This document shows, one piece after another, positions 45,361 to 57,976 of a DNA stretch of 64,000 bases; the first letter of the stretch is position 1, and every line of letters starts with the position of its first letter. Position numbers and translations under genes: made by a program. This stretch comes from Patagioenas fasciata (taxonomy: Eukaryota; Chordata; Aves; Columbiformes; Columbidae): positions 5,087,445 to 5,151,444 of the forward strand of contig NC_092541.1 in assembly GCF_037038585.1 (NCBI RefSeq), written 5' to 3'. The notes beneath the pieces are model-generated. The model saw nothing but the letters and a program-made list of their open reading frames with translations, did no database searches and was not told where the DNA came from.

Positions 45361-45458
45361 CCTTCTTGGACACTCACGGCTGATTGAGCACGGAGCAATG
45401 GCTTGGGCCCAGTGACCTCTGGAGGTCCTTTCCAACTTGATGAAGCTCTGATCCTATT

Positions 45459-45665
45459 GTCCAGGACAGCATTTTTGTGCCTTGGCCCAGTGGGTACAGG
45501 GCCAGAAATGAGGAGGAGGAGCTCAGGTTCCCAGGCAAGAAGACAGGCAGTGTGCAGGAGCTGTCCTGAATGCTCTGAGTAAAGTAAAAAAAGGTTGCAG
45601 AGGGCATCTCTGCACCAACTAGAAGGTCGTACGATCTGTGCACCCCAGGTCTTGAGATAATAACC
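45459..45665 (+). repeat. 210-bp flank segment, first copy left of bK10
   Basis: Same segment as 1,287-1,500. The second copy is at 46,932-47,165. The palindrome is altered (AGGTCGTACGATCT here and lost in the second copy). Confidence 0.7.
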
Positions 45666-45759
45666 TTTGCTGTTGGTCTCCACGCTGCTTTAGAAAGATC
45701 CTGGAGAGATCTTTGAGACACTCAACCCACACTTGCTGCTTCTCTTCCTGCCTTTAGTA

Positions 45760-46930
45760 CCTCTTTGTCTCCCGCTCTCCAGAAACTTTCCCAGGAAGCC
45801 CTGGGCACAGACAGGGAAGGACCAAGATGAGGAGGATATTCACTGCCTGTTGGTCTGTTTGGTGTGTTGAGCCCAGCCAGTACTTACCAACCACTGGTCC
45901 TTCACACTCATTCCACTGTCCGAGTGGGACAGAGCAAGACTTGGAATCCAAAGAGAGCAAAATACCCTTGGGTCAAGAAAAGGACAGTTTAAGAAAGAAA
46001 ATGCGGCAAGAGAAGCAAGTCATACATAAGTAATCACCAACCACCTTGCACCAGCAGAATGATGCCCACCCATTCTCCAGAAAAACACTACTTTGGAAAG
46101 ACAGGGCACAGATTTCTTGCTGAGCATGATGTTACATGGCCTAGTGCAGCTCTTCTGTCAATTAGGGTAAACCCTTCTGAGGCCATTTTCTGCTTGAGCC
46201 TCCTCCCTCAGCACAGTAGCAGCCAGGGTAAGAATTGCTGCCCTGTCCCTCCTCTCCCATCTCTTCCTCTCCACCCTGGCCATATTGTAGGAACTGGTGG
46301 AACTGCTGCTCTCACAGAACCCCCACAGCCTCCTCAAGCACAATCATCAGTGCCCACATGTCCCCTCAGACTGGCTCCATGGGACACCACACACACCCAT
46401 AGTGCTGGTCTGTGGGGACAAGCAGAGAGAGAGAATTTCTTCACAATTTCAGAGCAGGAAGATGCTCTCTCTGCAGCTGGTGTATCCAAATCTGGGTAAT
46501 ATGTTGTTACCAAGCTCCGAGATTATGACACTAGTGCTCTTTGGAATAGCTTTTTCATACGGCCCGTATACACAGAGCATTCTCCAGACCTTAGCAGACC
46601 ACGTTGTAATTAAGGTCAACACAGATGTCTTGCGGCACTGCTAATTCTCTCAGGAACTGGATGCCTTCCTAAGCAGAAGTCCACTTTCCTTGCCAAATCA
46701 TAAGGACTTTCTTGAACAGATATCTTACTCTCACATTTGACAGGACACACCGCCAGAGACTACAATTCATTCTCGTTTGTTCTTCCTGTTTCTTTGCTGA
46801 AGGACTGGCTTACATATCAGACTCTTCCTGTTCCTCACACACTTACTTATCAATGACAAGGACCCGTTCACCTCCTTGTCCGTTATTTCTTTTCCACTAC
46901 TGGAGTGATAACTGTAGGTAGTGTTTGGAT
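45760..46930. other. Insert between two copies of the 210-bp segment, partly ERVL-like
   Basis: The part 45,960-46,165 (GAAGCAAGTCATACATAAG, CATTCTCCAG, TGCTGAGCATGATGTTACATGG) looks like the middle of a bird ERVL LTR. From 46,720 it matches the stretch at 59,480-59,760. No complete element can be drawn. Confidence 0.4.
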
Positions 46931-48032
46931 CCAGGACAGCCTTTTTGTGCCCTGGACCAGTAGGTACAGGGCCAGCAATGAGGAGGAGGAGCTCAGGTTT
47001 CCAGGCAAGGGGACAGGCAGTGTGCAGGAGCTGTCCTGAATGTTCTGTTGAAGGAAAGAAAAGATTGTGGAAAGTATCTCTTGCACTTGTTAGAAGTCCA
47101 AAAGATCTGTGGAGCCCATCTTTTGGAACAAGTCTTGCCAAAGATGCTGTGGCAGTATTTTCCTTTCCGTTCTCAAGCCTTTTGTTTCCACATGGTCTTT
47201 TCCTGACCCCACAATTCTGCGTCTCAAGGCAGGGGTTAGGACAGGTTATCCTGGGCTTTCTTGGGTAACTACTGGGTAACTATTCATTCCTCCTTCTCCT
47301 GATTACTTGCTTCACAATGTTGAGCCTCCCAAGGAAAGAGAAAACTCATATTCAACAAAGTGGTGGTTAGTGACTGAAATACCTAATGTTGTTCTGTCCC
47401 AGTATACCACACATGGTCAGAGATGTTTAGAAACAAGAGGCTGCACCTAATTCACGTCTAAGCATAGTCGATACCAAAGTAGTTTACAATCACTGCACAA
47501 CCTTCCCAAACAACCCCATCCCAGAACCAGGCCTGAGCAACATCTCTCTCCCTGGACATGTTGGGAGAGCATCAGCAGCGGAAAGGACAAGACAAAGGCA
47601 CGGGCTGGGATGCAGAAGAACTTTAATGAGTCCAAAAGAAAACAAAGTAGTTCTGAGTGGAATCCCCAGCACAGGGACCACAATGGGTAGACAGGAGTGT
47701 GTGACCCAAGTCTGTGGAAAGATTCAACCAGGTGTCCATCTGCCTGTCCCAGTGAGGAAGCAGGGCCAGCAGGTCATCCCTAGGCTGGCTTTGTGAGGTT
47801 CACAACCCAGGGGATCACAAGAGAACAAGGACAGATGAGGAACAGGAGACACTGGAAGAGGTGAAAGACATCATGGGTCATACTTTCGGAAAGACCAGGC
47901 TGGCCCCGTCCTTTTGCAAAAGGTGCTGGAGTTGCTCAACCCATATGAAAGCAATAACCCAGTCATCCATCCCCAGTCCAGTACCATCTTCTGTGTCCCT
48001 GGGGGCCCTCCCCAGGGCCATCACCAACAGCT

Positions 48033-48341
48033 TTAGCAGGGGAAACGCCTCCTCGTGCCACAGATGCCACTGCCCAAGCCAGAGAAACCAAAGTCCCCGG
48101 AGTTGATGGGCACTCCCTGAGAGCTGAGGATGCTGCCAACAGCAGCAGAGGTGGAGGATCCCACAGCGGTGTTCTGCGGGAAGGAGCTGAGGATGGGGCC
48201 GGGCAGGGTGACCACCACAGCTGGGGCCTCAATGACAATTCTGGAGTCCTGGCACTGCTGGACACAGGGCTCATTGCAGCTGTTGGCCAGCGGGGTCGGG
48301 CCAGAGGACTGGCAGGGCAGGCACGGGTTGTAGCAGGACAT
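48033..48341 (-). CDS. bK10, feather beta-keratin, 102 aa
   Basis: The frame is intact with S12-S13, Q28, the core variant RIVIEAPA (I35 is unique), D83 (SGDFG, where others have SGGFG) and the ending RRRFPC. Lacking both C13 and C99, it has eight cysteines, the fewest here. Exon 2 starts at 48362, the intron is 48363-48718 (356 bp) and ATTAAA is at 47622-47627. Flanks match bK5, but the coding sequence differs from bK5 at residues 12-13 and 35-41, so coding and flanking histories disagree. Confidence 0.96.
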   Translation of the reverse strand: MSCYNPCLPCQSSGPTPLANSCNEPCVQQCQDSRIVIEAPAVVVTLPGPILSSFPQNTAVGSSTSAAVGSILSSQGVPINSGDFGFSGLGSGICGTRRRFPC

Positions 48342-48718
48342 GTCTTGTGGCTGGAGCTGCACCTGAAAGACAGGACAGGGGGAGGCAGAGCATGAGGGAT
48401 CGCATAGTATCGGCCTTTCTCCCAAGCAAGAAAGAGCCATGGAACAAACTGGAGATGAGAGTTGGAGGCTGTGTGAGTGACCCATGGTCTGTTCCCTCAG
48501 AAGAGACCTGCCAAGAGTGATCAGGTAGATCCCCACCTAGCCCATAGCTCAGGAGACACTTCAGCCAAACCCCAGAGTCTTTCCTTGTCACAAGTTCTGC
48601 CGCTTTCCCCTCCCATGGTGAGCAGCCTCAAGACTGTGTATGGGACTTAGGGGCAGGTACGCCCTCAGAAATTGCAGAGGAGAAGGAAGAAGAGGAGGAC
48701 AATGGGCGTGAGACTCAC

Positions 48719-48848
48719 CTTGTTCCCAAGAAGATGGAGGCAAGAGGATTGTATGAGGGAGTGTGGAGAAAGACCCGCTTTTATAATACTCCTGCACCGC
48801 CCCAAGTGCACAGTCACTGCATGCTGGCTCACTTCCAAAGCAAAATAT
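48719..48848 (-). promoter_or_regulatory. bK10 promoter and exon 1, upstream element shortened
   Basis: TATAAAAG is at 48778-48785 (minus), preceded by TAT (AGTATTATAAAAG). Exon 1 ends at 48719 and the donor GTGAGT is at 48718-48713. About 20 bp holding GGAAAATTACTG, present in all other promoters here, are missing: GAAGTGAG runs directly into CCAGCATGCAGTGAC. Confidence 0.82.
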
Positions 48849-50602
48849 CTTAATTAATGACCTAGTTTGTGTTTTGGTTTCTGTCAATACTCCCATTTTA
48901 TTTTCTCATTTCTACCATGCCCTCTGGGTTGCTGAGTCTCATTTCAAGTACCATATGAGAAGGTTTCTTCCTCAAAATGAGGGGTGGTTAGGGGCTCAGG
49001 ACAATGTCTTATTCTTCCCAATCTCCTCACACCACAATCCACAATCTTGAACAGCAAGAGAAACAATGGCCTGGCCACTTTTCCAAACACTCTGACTATC
49101 CTGTGAACCCCTTGAGCTGTGGGAGTGCCGGCAAGAATGTCACACTGAGACCGAAGGCCATTAGGGCTTCCAGGAGCTGTGTACACGGGTCCAGCCCAGT
49201 GGTCAGAGTTGGTTTTCCTGGGGCTGGGATGGAGCTGCCCTGGCCTCAGGGGAATTTATCCCTATGTGAGATATACAGGACTGCAGACAGCACGCACTCC
49301 TGGTTTGGACTCACACCAAAAATCCTGACACACAGCCAATCCAAAGTTAGAGTGTGACTCACCATGGGTAGGGAGAGTCGATCCTACATAGCTTACCTGC
49401 TGAAGGCATTCCCTTGACCTCCTGGGATGTGTCTCAGCTGCCTCCATGTCTGCAGGGCAGCGAAGTGGATTGCCTCTTTGAAGTCATCTCAGAACTGTTT
49501 TTCTACCCAGGTCCCTTCTGATCCCGTCCCCTCCCTGAGCATCCCCTGGAATGTTGAACTGCAGAGTCCTGGCAGCCCTCGCTCACTGAGGGGATGAGGG
49601 AAGCTTCATGCCTCTCCAATGGTATTGAGATGTGTTCTAAGCTGAGAAGGCCTTTGAGGCATAGGAAAGGAGACATGTGGAAGCCCAGGAAAAGATATAT
49701 AGCATGAGACCCAGGGATGAGTCCCAGCTGGTGGGGACATCTGTTCTGCAACCCTTTCTTTCCCTCCATGGAGCATTCAGGAAAGTCCCCTACCACAACC
49801 TGGTCTCTCCGGCCATGAAGATGAGACCTGTGTTTCCATTCCCTTTCACCATTGAGTCTCTCCTTGGTGCCCCAAGGGCACATCTAGCCAGAGGAGGTTT
49901 GAGGGCTCTAAGAGCACAGTTGAGTTCCCAGTCCATACTGATGCAAGAGATTCTTCATCTCCAAAAGCAGGACTTGCTTTTTGTCCTGCTTGACTGCCAG
50001 GAGCCTCTGGTGGCCCTGTCTCCTAGATGGTCTAGATCAGGGGTATCAACCTCATTTTCACTGGGGGTCACATCAGCCTCATGGTTGTCTTCAAAGGGTC
50101 AAATGTAATTTTAGGACTCTATAAACGTAACTATTGTTATCAAGGGCTCTTGACGCCCCTTGCAAGACTCAAAGCACGCTAAACATTGGTTTTTCTAGCA
50201 ACAGCCCAACATACCTAGGAAATATTTCCACATTCCTCCTTAACAGCTTTTCCCTCCTTCCACCTCTGGAATTTTGCCATTTGATGGTGGTACACCTCCT
50301 TGACTCCCCCACTTAGCCAAAGCCAGTCTGCTGAGATGTCTGCTTGTTTTCCCGAGTAATGGGCTGGACACTTCTTGCTCTTGGACCACAAGGTCCCTAA
50401 GGTGCCAGCTTTTGTAGACAGAAGTCAATGTGCCTGAAGTTCAGGGGCTCTATTCTTCTACTTACTTTCCTCCCTTCCATCAAGTTGTGAACTCCAGTGT
50501 TTCTCAGCTCTGAAAACAAAGGCTTCCCTTGATTCCAATGTTCTGATCGCTTCTTCCCTCTTAGGGGCAGCTGTGCACCACCCATCCTTTCCCCATGACA
50601 GA
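48849..50602. other. Upstream flank of bK10 and left flank of bK11
   Basis: It holds the distal block at 49,115-49,405, the short CR1 piece at 49,897-50,040 and, at 50,301-50,316, the empty site of the ERVL LTR found at 23,485-24,188. I see no gene. Confidence 0.5.
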
Positions 50603-51550
50603 ATCAACATGATCCTTGAGATAGGAAATGATCTCAGGAGATCACTTAGTCCTAACAGTGCTGGTCAAAGCAGAATCAGCCTTTGGAAGATGCTCAGAGC
50701 CAAGTCCTGCCAAGCTCTGAATATCTACAAGGATACAGAAGCCATAACCTGTCTATGGCAAACCTAGATGGTGCTTGACCACCCTCACACTAACAAAGTA
50801 TTTTCTGATGTTTCTGTGGAATTTGCAGTATTACAAGAGGTGACCATAACCTATTGTCCATTCACTGAATGGGACTGAGGAATGTCTGTATGTTCTTGAG
50901 TCTTGACTCTTGGCGCAGAACCATGATGATGATTAAGGGAATGGAGCATCTCCCTTACAGGGAAAGGCTAAGGAAGCTGGGTCTCTTTAGCGTGGAGGAG
51001 ACTGAGGGGTGACCTCATTAATGTTTATAAATATGTAACGGGCGAGAGTCAGGATGATGAAGCCATGCTCTTGTCGGTGACAACCAATGATAGGACAAGG
51101 GACAATGGATACAAACAGGAACACAGGAGGTTCCACTTAAATACGAGAAAAAACTTCTTCACACTGAGAGTGACAGAACCTGGCCCAGGCTGCCCAGGGA
51201 GGTTGTGGAGTCTCCTTCTCTGGAGACATTCAAAATGCGCCTGGTCACATTCCTGTGTAACCTCATCTGGGTCTTTCTGCTCCAGCAGGGGGATTGGACT
51301 CGATGAGCTTTTGAGGTCCCTTGCACTCTCTGACATTCTGTGATTCTGTGACTCTGTCCCATCAGGTCTTTTACCCGTTGCTAAGAAGCGTGTCTCGAAC
51401 ACCTCTCCCTTCCAGGGTAAACAATCCCACCTCTCACAGCTCCTCCCGCCTTGGCGGCTCCAGTAACTGTGTGGGCTCCATCCCTGCTTGCTGGACTCTC
51501 ACCAGTATGGCTGTGTGTGTCTCATACTGGGGACCCATGACCTGGAGGAA
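50603..51550 (-). mobile_element. CR1 3' end, antisense, interrupted by a younger CR1
   Basis: Partner of 24,548-25,120. A forward CR1 (50,914-51,355) sits within it at a point that is uninterrupted at about 24,845 and 63,675. Confidence 0.75.
50914..51355 (+). mobile_element. Younger CR1 LINE 3' end, sense
   Basis: Well-preserved CR1 tail: GAATGGAGCATCTCCC, AGGAAGCTGGGTCTCTTTAG, GGTTCCACTTAAATACGAG, CCCAGGCTGCCCAGGGAGGTTGTGGAG, GGATTGGACTCGATGAG, ending in ATTCTGTGATTCTGTGACTCTG, the 8-bp repeat that marks CR1 ends. The 5' truncation is typical. Confidence 0.92.
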
Positions 51551-52933
51551 ATAGGCCTTTTCTTGCAGGATCCATGATGTTCTGTAGCTGCTTTTGTTTT
51601 CATTAAGTAGATACAACAGCAGTGGGTGTGTGAAGACTCTCCTCCTTAGACTGGCTGTCTAAGGAACATTCCTTGGGGACTGAGAAACCTCACCAAACTG
51701 ATAAGCAATCTGGGTGCTCTTGAGACTCTTCACTTTCTAATGGATTGGGAAGAAGCACATTGCGAGTCATCACTCTAGAGTTTTTGGATCTGACATCTTT
51801 GAGTTTTAGTCCTCTGTGTAGTAATTAATTCATAACTGGTATCTAAACCTGTGTTTTATGATATTGTGGGAGTGCTGAAAAATTTTGGATAAACCCCATT
51901 TGTTCTTGCTTTTTACAAACAGTTCTGGTTAGAATGAAGTCCGTTTGGAGCTTACTTCCTGCCTAAACTGATTTTTGGGGTACCTCTTTGACACAACCCC
52001 CCTGCCATGAGCGGGGTCATCTCTCAATACATCATGTTACACAAAGTTCCTTCAAATATAAGCTCCCAGTCTGATTAGCACTCATCAGATGGCATCTACA
52101 GAACTGCTGTCATGCAAGAAAGACCTTGACCAAATGGTACAAGTTGGAAGCCAGGATGATGTAAGGGCTGGAGCAATTCTCTGAGGAGGAGAGACTGAGG
52201 GTGCAAGGCTCACTGAGTGTAAAGCAGAGAATGCTTTGGTGGGAGATATAAAATCATTCTACAGAAGCACTGGTTATTGGTCTCTGTCATTTAATTCTAT
52301 CAAGCCCAATATATTCAGCAAAGTTTAGAAAGCAGAAAGTCACCTCAAGTTTGGCTAAGCAGAATCAAAGCAAACCCATATTAAGAGTCACTGCAAAACC
52401 ATCCCCAACAACCCCTTCCCAGAACCACACCTGAGGACCAGGTCTGATCCTGGGCATCGTGTGAGAGCATCTGCAGGTGAAAGAATGACATACAGGTATG
52501 AGATGGGATGCAGCAGAACTTTAATGGGACAAAAGAGGAAAATTAAGTTAATACAAGTGGAGATCCCAGTGCAAGGAGCACCAGGGGCAGAGAGGAACCT
52601 GTTCCCATAGCTGTGGTGGACACCCTGCTAGATATCTATTTCTCTGCCCCCCTGAGAGAGCAGGGCCAGCAGGTCATCCCCAGGCTAGCTTTGTGGGGCT
52701 CACAGCCCAGGGGAGCACAAGAAAACAAGGACACAAGAGGAACAGGAGACACTGGAAGAGGTGGAAGGAGGCATGGGCCGTGCTTTCTGAGAGCCCAGGC
52801 TGGCCCCATCCTTTCACAAGGGGGTACTGGAGTTGCTCAGCCCCTCTGAAAGTGACAACCCGATGGACCATCCCCAGTCCAGCACCATCTTGTGTGTCCC
52901 TGGGGGCCTTCCCCAGGGCCATCACCAGCAGCT

Positions 52934-53242
52934 TTAGCAGGGGAAACGCCTCCTCGTGCCGCAGATGCCGCTGCCCAAGCCAGAGAGACCAAAGCCCCCG
53001 GAGTTGATGGGCACTCCCTGAGAGCTGAGGATGCTGCCAACAGCAGCAGAGGTGGAGGATCCCACGGCGGTGTTCTGCGGGAAGGAGCTGAGGATGGGGC
53101 CGGGCAGGGTCACCACCACGGGGGAGGGCTGGATGAAGACTCTGGAGTCCTGGCACTGCTGGACACAGGGCTCATTGCAGCTGTTGGCCAGCGGGGTTGG
53201 GCCGCAGGGCTGGCAGGGCAGGCACGGGTTGTAGCAGGACAT
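52934..53242 (-). CDS. bK11, feather beta-keratin, 102 aa
   Basis: The frame is intact with P12-C13, Q28, RVFIQPSP, N80 and RRRFPC (nine cysteines). The protein equals bK5 except for L89, yet the gene's long intron (53264-53839, 576 bp) and flanks match bK6. This is the clearest case of coding sequence from one lineage in the frame of another. Exon 2 starts at 53263 and ATTAAA is at 52520-52525. Confidence 0.96.
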   Translation of the reverse strand: MSCYNPCLPCQPCGPTPLANSCNEPCVQQCQDSRVFIQPSPVVVTLPGPILSSFPQNTAVGSSTSAAVGSILSSQGVPINSGGFGLSGLGSGICGTRRRFPC

Positions 53243-53839
53243 GTCTTGTGGCTGGAGCTGCACCTGGGAGAGAGGGCAGAGGAAAACAAACAGAAGAGGT
53301 GGTGAGGAGCAGCTTGTCACCCCAACTTGATGGAACCATAAGCTGGAGAAAAGAGCTGGAGGCTGTGTAGGGAGGTTTACGGACTTCATCTTCTTCTTAG
53401 CCCTGAAGAAACCTGTCAACAGGGACTAAGTCCAGGGAGATCCCTTCTTAACCCACAGCTCAGGAGACACCCATCCAAGCCCGACCTCTGTCCTTGCCTG
53501 ACCTTCTCTTCTCCTCCCTCTCCCATGATGACGGTTCCTAGACACAGGGCAGGCTAAATGGGGCACATAAGCTTGAGATGGGAGGTGGAAGGATCATAGA
53601 GGTGAGGCCCACAGTCTTCACCTTGTACTCAACCCAAAAGATCTCTGCTAAGGACAGTCAATCACAGAAAGGTCACCACGTAGATGACAGGTAAGCCCGG
53701 CCAAGCCCCATTCTCTTTCTGTGTTCTGCCCCTTTCCCTCTCCTGTGATAAGTAGCCCCATGACGCAGCACAAGACAGAGAGTGTGTATTGAAATCCTGG
53801 AGGTAAGATAAGGAGCAGGAGAAAGATCTTCAGACTCAC

Positions 53840-53987
53840 CTTGTTCCCAAGGAGATGGAGGTGAGAGGAGTGAATGAGAGAGTGAGGAGAAGGACCCACT
53901 TTTATACTGCTCCTGCACCGCCCCAGGCCTGCAGTCACTGCACATGGCAGTAATTTTCCAGCAGACTCACCTCCAAAGTAAAACATG
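53840..53987 (-). promoter_or_regulatory. bK11 promoter and non-coding exon 1
   Basis: TATAAAAG is at 53899-53906 (minus), exon 1 ends at 53840 and the donor GTGAGT is at 53839-53834. The shared block is complete, with CATGTG at the E-box-like position. Confidence 0.85.
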
Positions 53988-54834
53988 CTACCTAATTGAA
54001 CTGGTTGCGTTTGGGTTTTCAACAATTCTGTCATTTAATTTCCTCATTTCTGACATACTTATCCAACCACGCAACCTCCTTTCATGTGGTGGAATTACAG
54101 GTCCAAGTATATCCTGGGCAATGCTTTGTCAGTACAGGAGAAGATGCCTCCTAAGTTCTACAGGGGTTCATTGCTGGCAGGGGAAGTTTTCTTGGGGTGG
54201 CGAATTGTTTGCAACTCCCTTGGCAGGAAGAGACCTAGCTCTGGCCTGTACTGAACATGTCTATAGAGGAACCAACAACTCCACTTCACTAAGGACATTC
54301 CACTCACATCTCTCTCCTTCCTCTCTCTGTGCTTGATCCAATGGTCAGTGGCCATTGCATTTGGTGTGCCAATGATTTCTTCTGTCTTCCCCTTGATGCA
54401 CTTTGCTCTGGGGACAACATTTTGCAGGTTGTCTGACTATGCAGGATTGGAGTTAGGAAGGGCAAAGCCCACATGGCATTGAACCAAGCAAATCATGTGG
54501 AAGGCAACTTCTTCCAGTTATTCAGCAACAAAAGGGAGGCTTGTGCAAAGGCTGAATGGAGCAGCTTCAGTGGGGACAGGGGTTATAGGAAAGGCAGAGG
54601 TACTCCAAGGGTTTCTGGAGTTGGTATTTACCTACAGGATTTGCTATCAAAAGGTCCAGCTCTTGAACAAAGAGGCAGACTCTCCTGAGTCCTGTCCAGA
54701 GAAGGAAAAAGTGGTAATAGGCACTTGTTGCAGTACAGGAAATTCCATAGAAACATCAGAAGATGCTTTGCTAGCATGAGGGTTGTTATGCACTCTCTGA
54801 CATTGTCACAAACAGGTTATGGCTTTTCTGTCCT

Positions 54835-54975
54835 TATAGGTATTTAAAACTTGATAGGACTTGGCCCTGAACATCCTCCAAAGGCTGCCTGTGCTTTGAG
54901 CAGGGCTGTTTCGACTTGAAGATCCCCTGAAATGCCTTCCAACCTCATGGATCCCGTGGTTCCATAATGGGCAGA
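54835..54975 (+). mobile_element. CR1 3' fragment
   Basis: Partner of 28,670-28,930 in the second block: GACTTGAAGATCCCCTGAAATGCCTTCCAACCTCATGG. Confidence 0.5.
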
Positions 54976-56352
54976 AGATGGATGATGCACAGCTGCCCCT
55001 AAAAGGGAAGAATTAATTGGTACACTGAAATCAAGCGAAGTCTTAGCTATCACACCAGAGAAACTGAGTGTTCGAGACCTGGTGACAAGGAGGAAAGTGA
55101 ATAGCAGAGTTAGTCCCTGGACTTCAGGCATGCTGACTTCAACCTAATGAGACAGCTGGTAGGGAAGATGACATGAAGGGTAGCTCTGAAGTGCAAAAGG
55201 GCTCAGAAAACCTGGCCTAATGCCTTCTTCAGTGCATTAGGGCTTAAGTGCCCATCCATTCCCATAGCCCGAAGGCCTCATCAGACTGGAGAATAACCAG
55301 CACCATCACAGAGGCACCATCACAGAGGCAAGGAATTACAGGAGAACTGTCAGGATCCTGCAGTGCCATGTCCCTGAGGGGATGTGCTCAGAGGGGCCCA
55401 GGATACAAATCCAGCTCTCAGACCACATCAAAGAGGTGATGCACCTCCCTGTCCTGCAGACATGGAGGCAGTTGGGACACATCCCAGGAGACCAAGGGAG
55501 TGCCTTCAGCAGGCAAACTTCCTGTGATAGACTCTCCCTACCCATGGCGAGTCACACTCTAATTTTGGATTGGCCATGTGTCAGGCTTTTGGTGTGAGGT
55601 CAAGCCAGGAGTGCGTGCTATCTGTACAGCCCATGTCCCACTCAGGGCTGCAGTCCCCTGTGGCCAGGCCAGCTCCCTCCCAACCCCAGGAAAATCATCT
55701 GCAAGCACCGGGCTGTACCTCAGTCCACAGCTGCAGGCAGTGCCAATGGCCATCATTCTCAACATGATCTTCTTGCTGTCACTTCCACAGTTCAGAGGGC
55801 CCACAGGACAGTGTGCATTGGATAAATTTCTCCTGCTGGTGAGTGTCAAAAGTGTGCAGTCAAAGTGAATCATGGTGTGTAGAGAATGAGAGCAACAGGG
55901 CACTCTCCCAGATGCCAAAACACCTCTCATGTTGTGAGGAGGTACCCGACCCCACAGGGACTGTTGAGGAAATGCAATGTATGGGCAGGCAATGTTCTCA
56001 TTCTATAAACCTTCTTATGACATGGTTGAGAACCCCCAGAGATTGCCATGAAAGGGGACAACTTTGCTGAACAAATTGACACAAAGAGGAGAGGAATTAA
56101 TTGGTGGCAACTTATGTACACCTTCATGTAAACTAATCAGATTTTCACAGTCCCATGCCCTCTGCCTGCACAGACACTCCAGTACTTGGAGCCTATGTTC
56201 TTCCTCCCCTGATTTTTTCCTGTCAGGGAAATCTTCGTGCCTTTAACCTTGATACTTGAAAGGAGCTTCTGAGACCTAGTGGTCATGCCAGAAATGATGA
56301 AATGAAATGGCAGCATTGGCAGAAACAAAACTGAATCTGTACCATTACGTAG

Positions 56353-56501
56353 GATACTTCACTTTGGAGGTGACTCTGTTGTAAAATTACTGCCCACGTG
56401 CAGTGACTGTGGGCCTGGGGCAGTGCAGGAGCAGTATAAGAGTGAGTCCTTCTCCTCGCTCTTTCATCCACTCCTCTCATCTCCATCTCCTTGGGAACAA
56501 G
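56353..56501 (+). promoter_or_regulatory. bK12 promoter with variant TATA box
   Basis: The TATA element is TATAAGAG (56435-56442), where other copies have TATAAAAG. Exon 1 ends at 56501 before GTGAGT. A perfect CACGTG lies in the shared block, and GGAAAATTACTG reads GTAAAATTACTG. The TATA change could weaken the promoter. Confidence 0.83.
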
Positions 56502-56888
56502 GTGAGTGTGAAGCTCTTTCTCCTTTCCCTCATCCGCTTCTGCCTCTAGTTTCGTCAGCCCCTTCCTGCTCCTTCGTCTTTTGCTGGTCTAGGGCATTCT
56601 TCTTCGGGGTGACAAAAGGGGTCAAACAGTATTGGATTATGAGATGACGGGGGTTTGTTGAAGCTATGCAAGAATTGCCCTGAGGTCTCTTTCTCTTGGC
56701 AGGGAGTTCTGGGCTGAAGGGAAGAAGAACCTGTGGGTCTCTGTACACAGCCTCCAGCTCTTACATCCATCTTGGCTTGGCTTAGTTTTTTCCCATGTGG
56801 TAGGGTGACAGGCTTGTGCTCTGCAACCCCTCATGCTCTGCTTCCCCCTGCCCTCTCTCCCTCCCAGGTGCAGCTCCAACCAAAAGAC

Positions 56889-57197
56889 ATGTCCTGCTAC
56901 AACCCGTGCCTGCCCTGCCAGCCCTGTGGCCCAACCCCACTGGCCAACAGCTGCAATGAGCCCTGTGTCCAGCAGTGCCAGGACTCCAGAGTTGTCATTG
57001 AGGCCCCAGCTGTGGTGGTGACCCTGCCTGGCCCCATCCTCAGCTCCTTCCCGCAGAACACCACCGTGGGATCCTCCACCTCTGCTGCTGTTGGCAGCAT
57101 CCTCAGCTCTCAGGGAGTGCCCATCAGCTCCGGGGGCTTTGGTCTCTCTGGCTTGGGCAACGGCATCTGTGGCACAAGGAGGCGTTTCCCCTGCTAA
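56889..57197 (+). CDS. bK12, feather beta-keratin, 102 aa
   Basis: The frame is intact with P12-C13, Q28, RVVIEAPA, T59 (QNTTVG), S80, N91 (GLGNG) and RRRFPC (nine cysteines). The 5' UTR next to the ATG has two changes (CAACCAAAAGAC, where others have CAGCCACAAGAC). Exon 2 starts at 56868, the intron is 56502-56867 (366 bp) and ATTAAA is at 57568-57573. It is the positional partner of bK7, about 26.06 kb away, and divergent from bK11. Confidence 0.96.
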   Translation: MSCYNPCLPCQPCGPTPLANSCNEPCVQQCQDSRVVIEAPAVVVTLPGPILSSFPQNTTVGSSTSAAVGSILSSQGVPISSGGFGLSGLGNGICGTRRRFPC

Positions 57198-57976
57198 AGC
57201 TGCTGGTGATGACCCTGGGGAAGGAATTCAGGGACAGAGCATTGGGTTGTTGTTTTTAGAGGGGTTGAGCAACCTCAGCACCCCTTGTAAGAGGATGGTG
57301 CCACCCTGGGCTCTCAGAAAGCACAGCCCATGCCAACTTTCCGCTCTTCCAGTGTCTCCTCTCCCTCTTGTGTCCTTGTTTTCTTGTTCTTCCCTGGGCT
57401 TTGAGCCCCACAAAGCCACTCCAGGGAGAACTAGGTGTGCCTGTTCCCTCCATGTGATGGGCAAATAGAACCCTGGTGGGATGTTCAACACAGCCATGAG
57501 GCACAGACTCTCATCTGACCCTGAATCTCCCTGCACTCAAAGCAACCTTGTTTCCATCTTTTAACTCATTAAAGTTCTTCATCTGAGCCCATGTCTCTGT
57601 GTCATTCTTTCCCCTCAAGATGCTCTCCCAAGGCACCTAGGAGACAATGTTGCTCAGGATATGAGAGGGTATTGTTGTGGATGGTTTTGCACTGACTGTT
57701 AACACAGGTTTCTTTGGGTATGCTTAGTCATGCTCTAGGTTGTATTCTTCTTTATAAACTTCGCTGCCGATATGAGACTAGATAGAAATATGCAATGCAG
57801 TTCAATGACCATAGTTTCTCCAGAGACTCAATGATGTCTACTACAAGAGTCTTTCACAATCCACGCTCAGAAAGCCTCATTTCCTCAGCTTATTCTCCCA
57901 AATCACATAAACTAGACCCCTCTCCTTCCTGGCCCCAATCTGTTGAGTTTACTCCCTTGGTCAAGGTCTTTCATTG

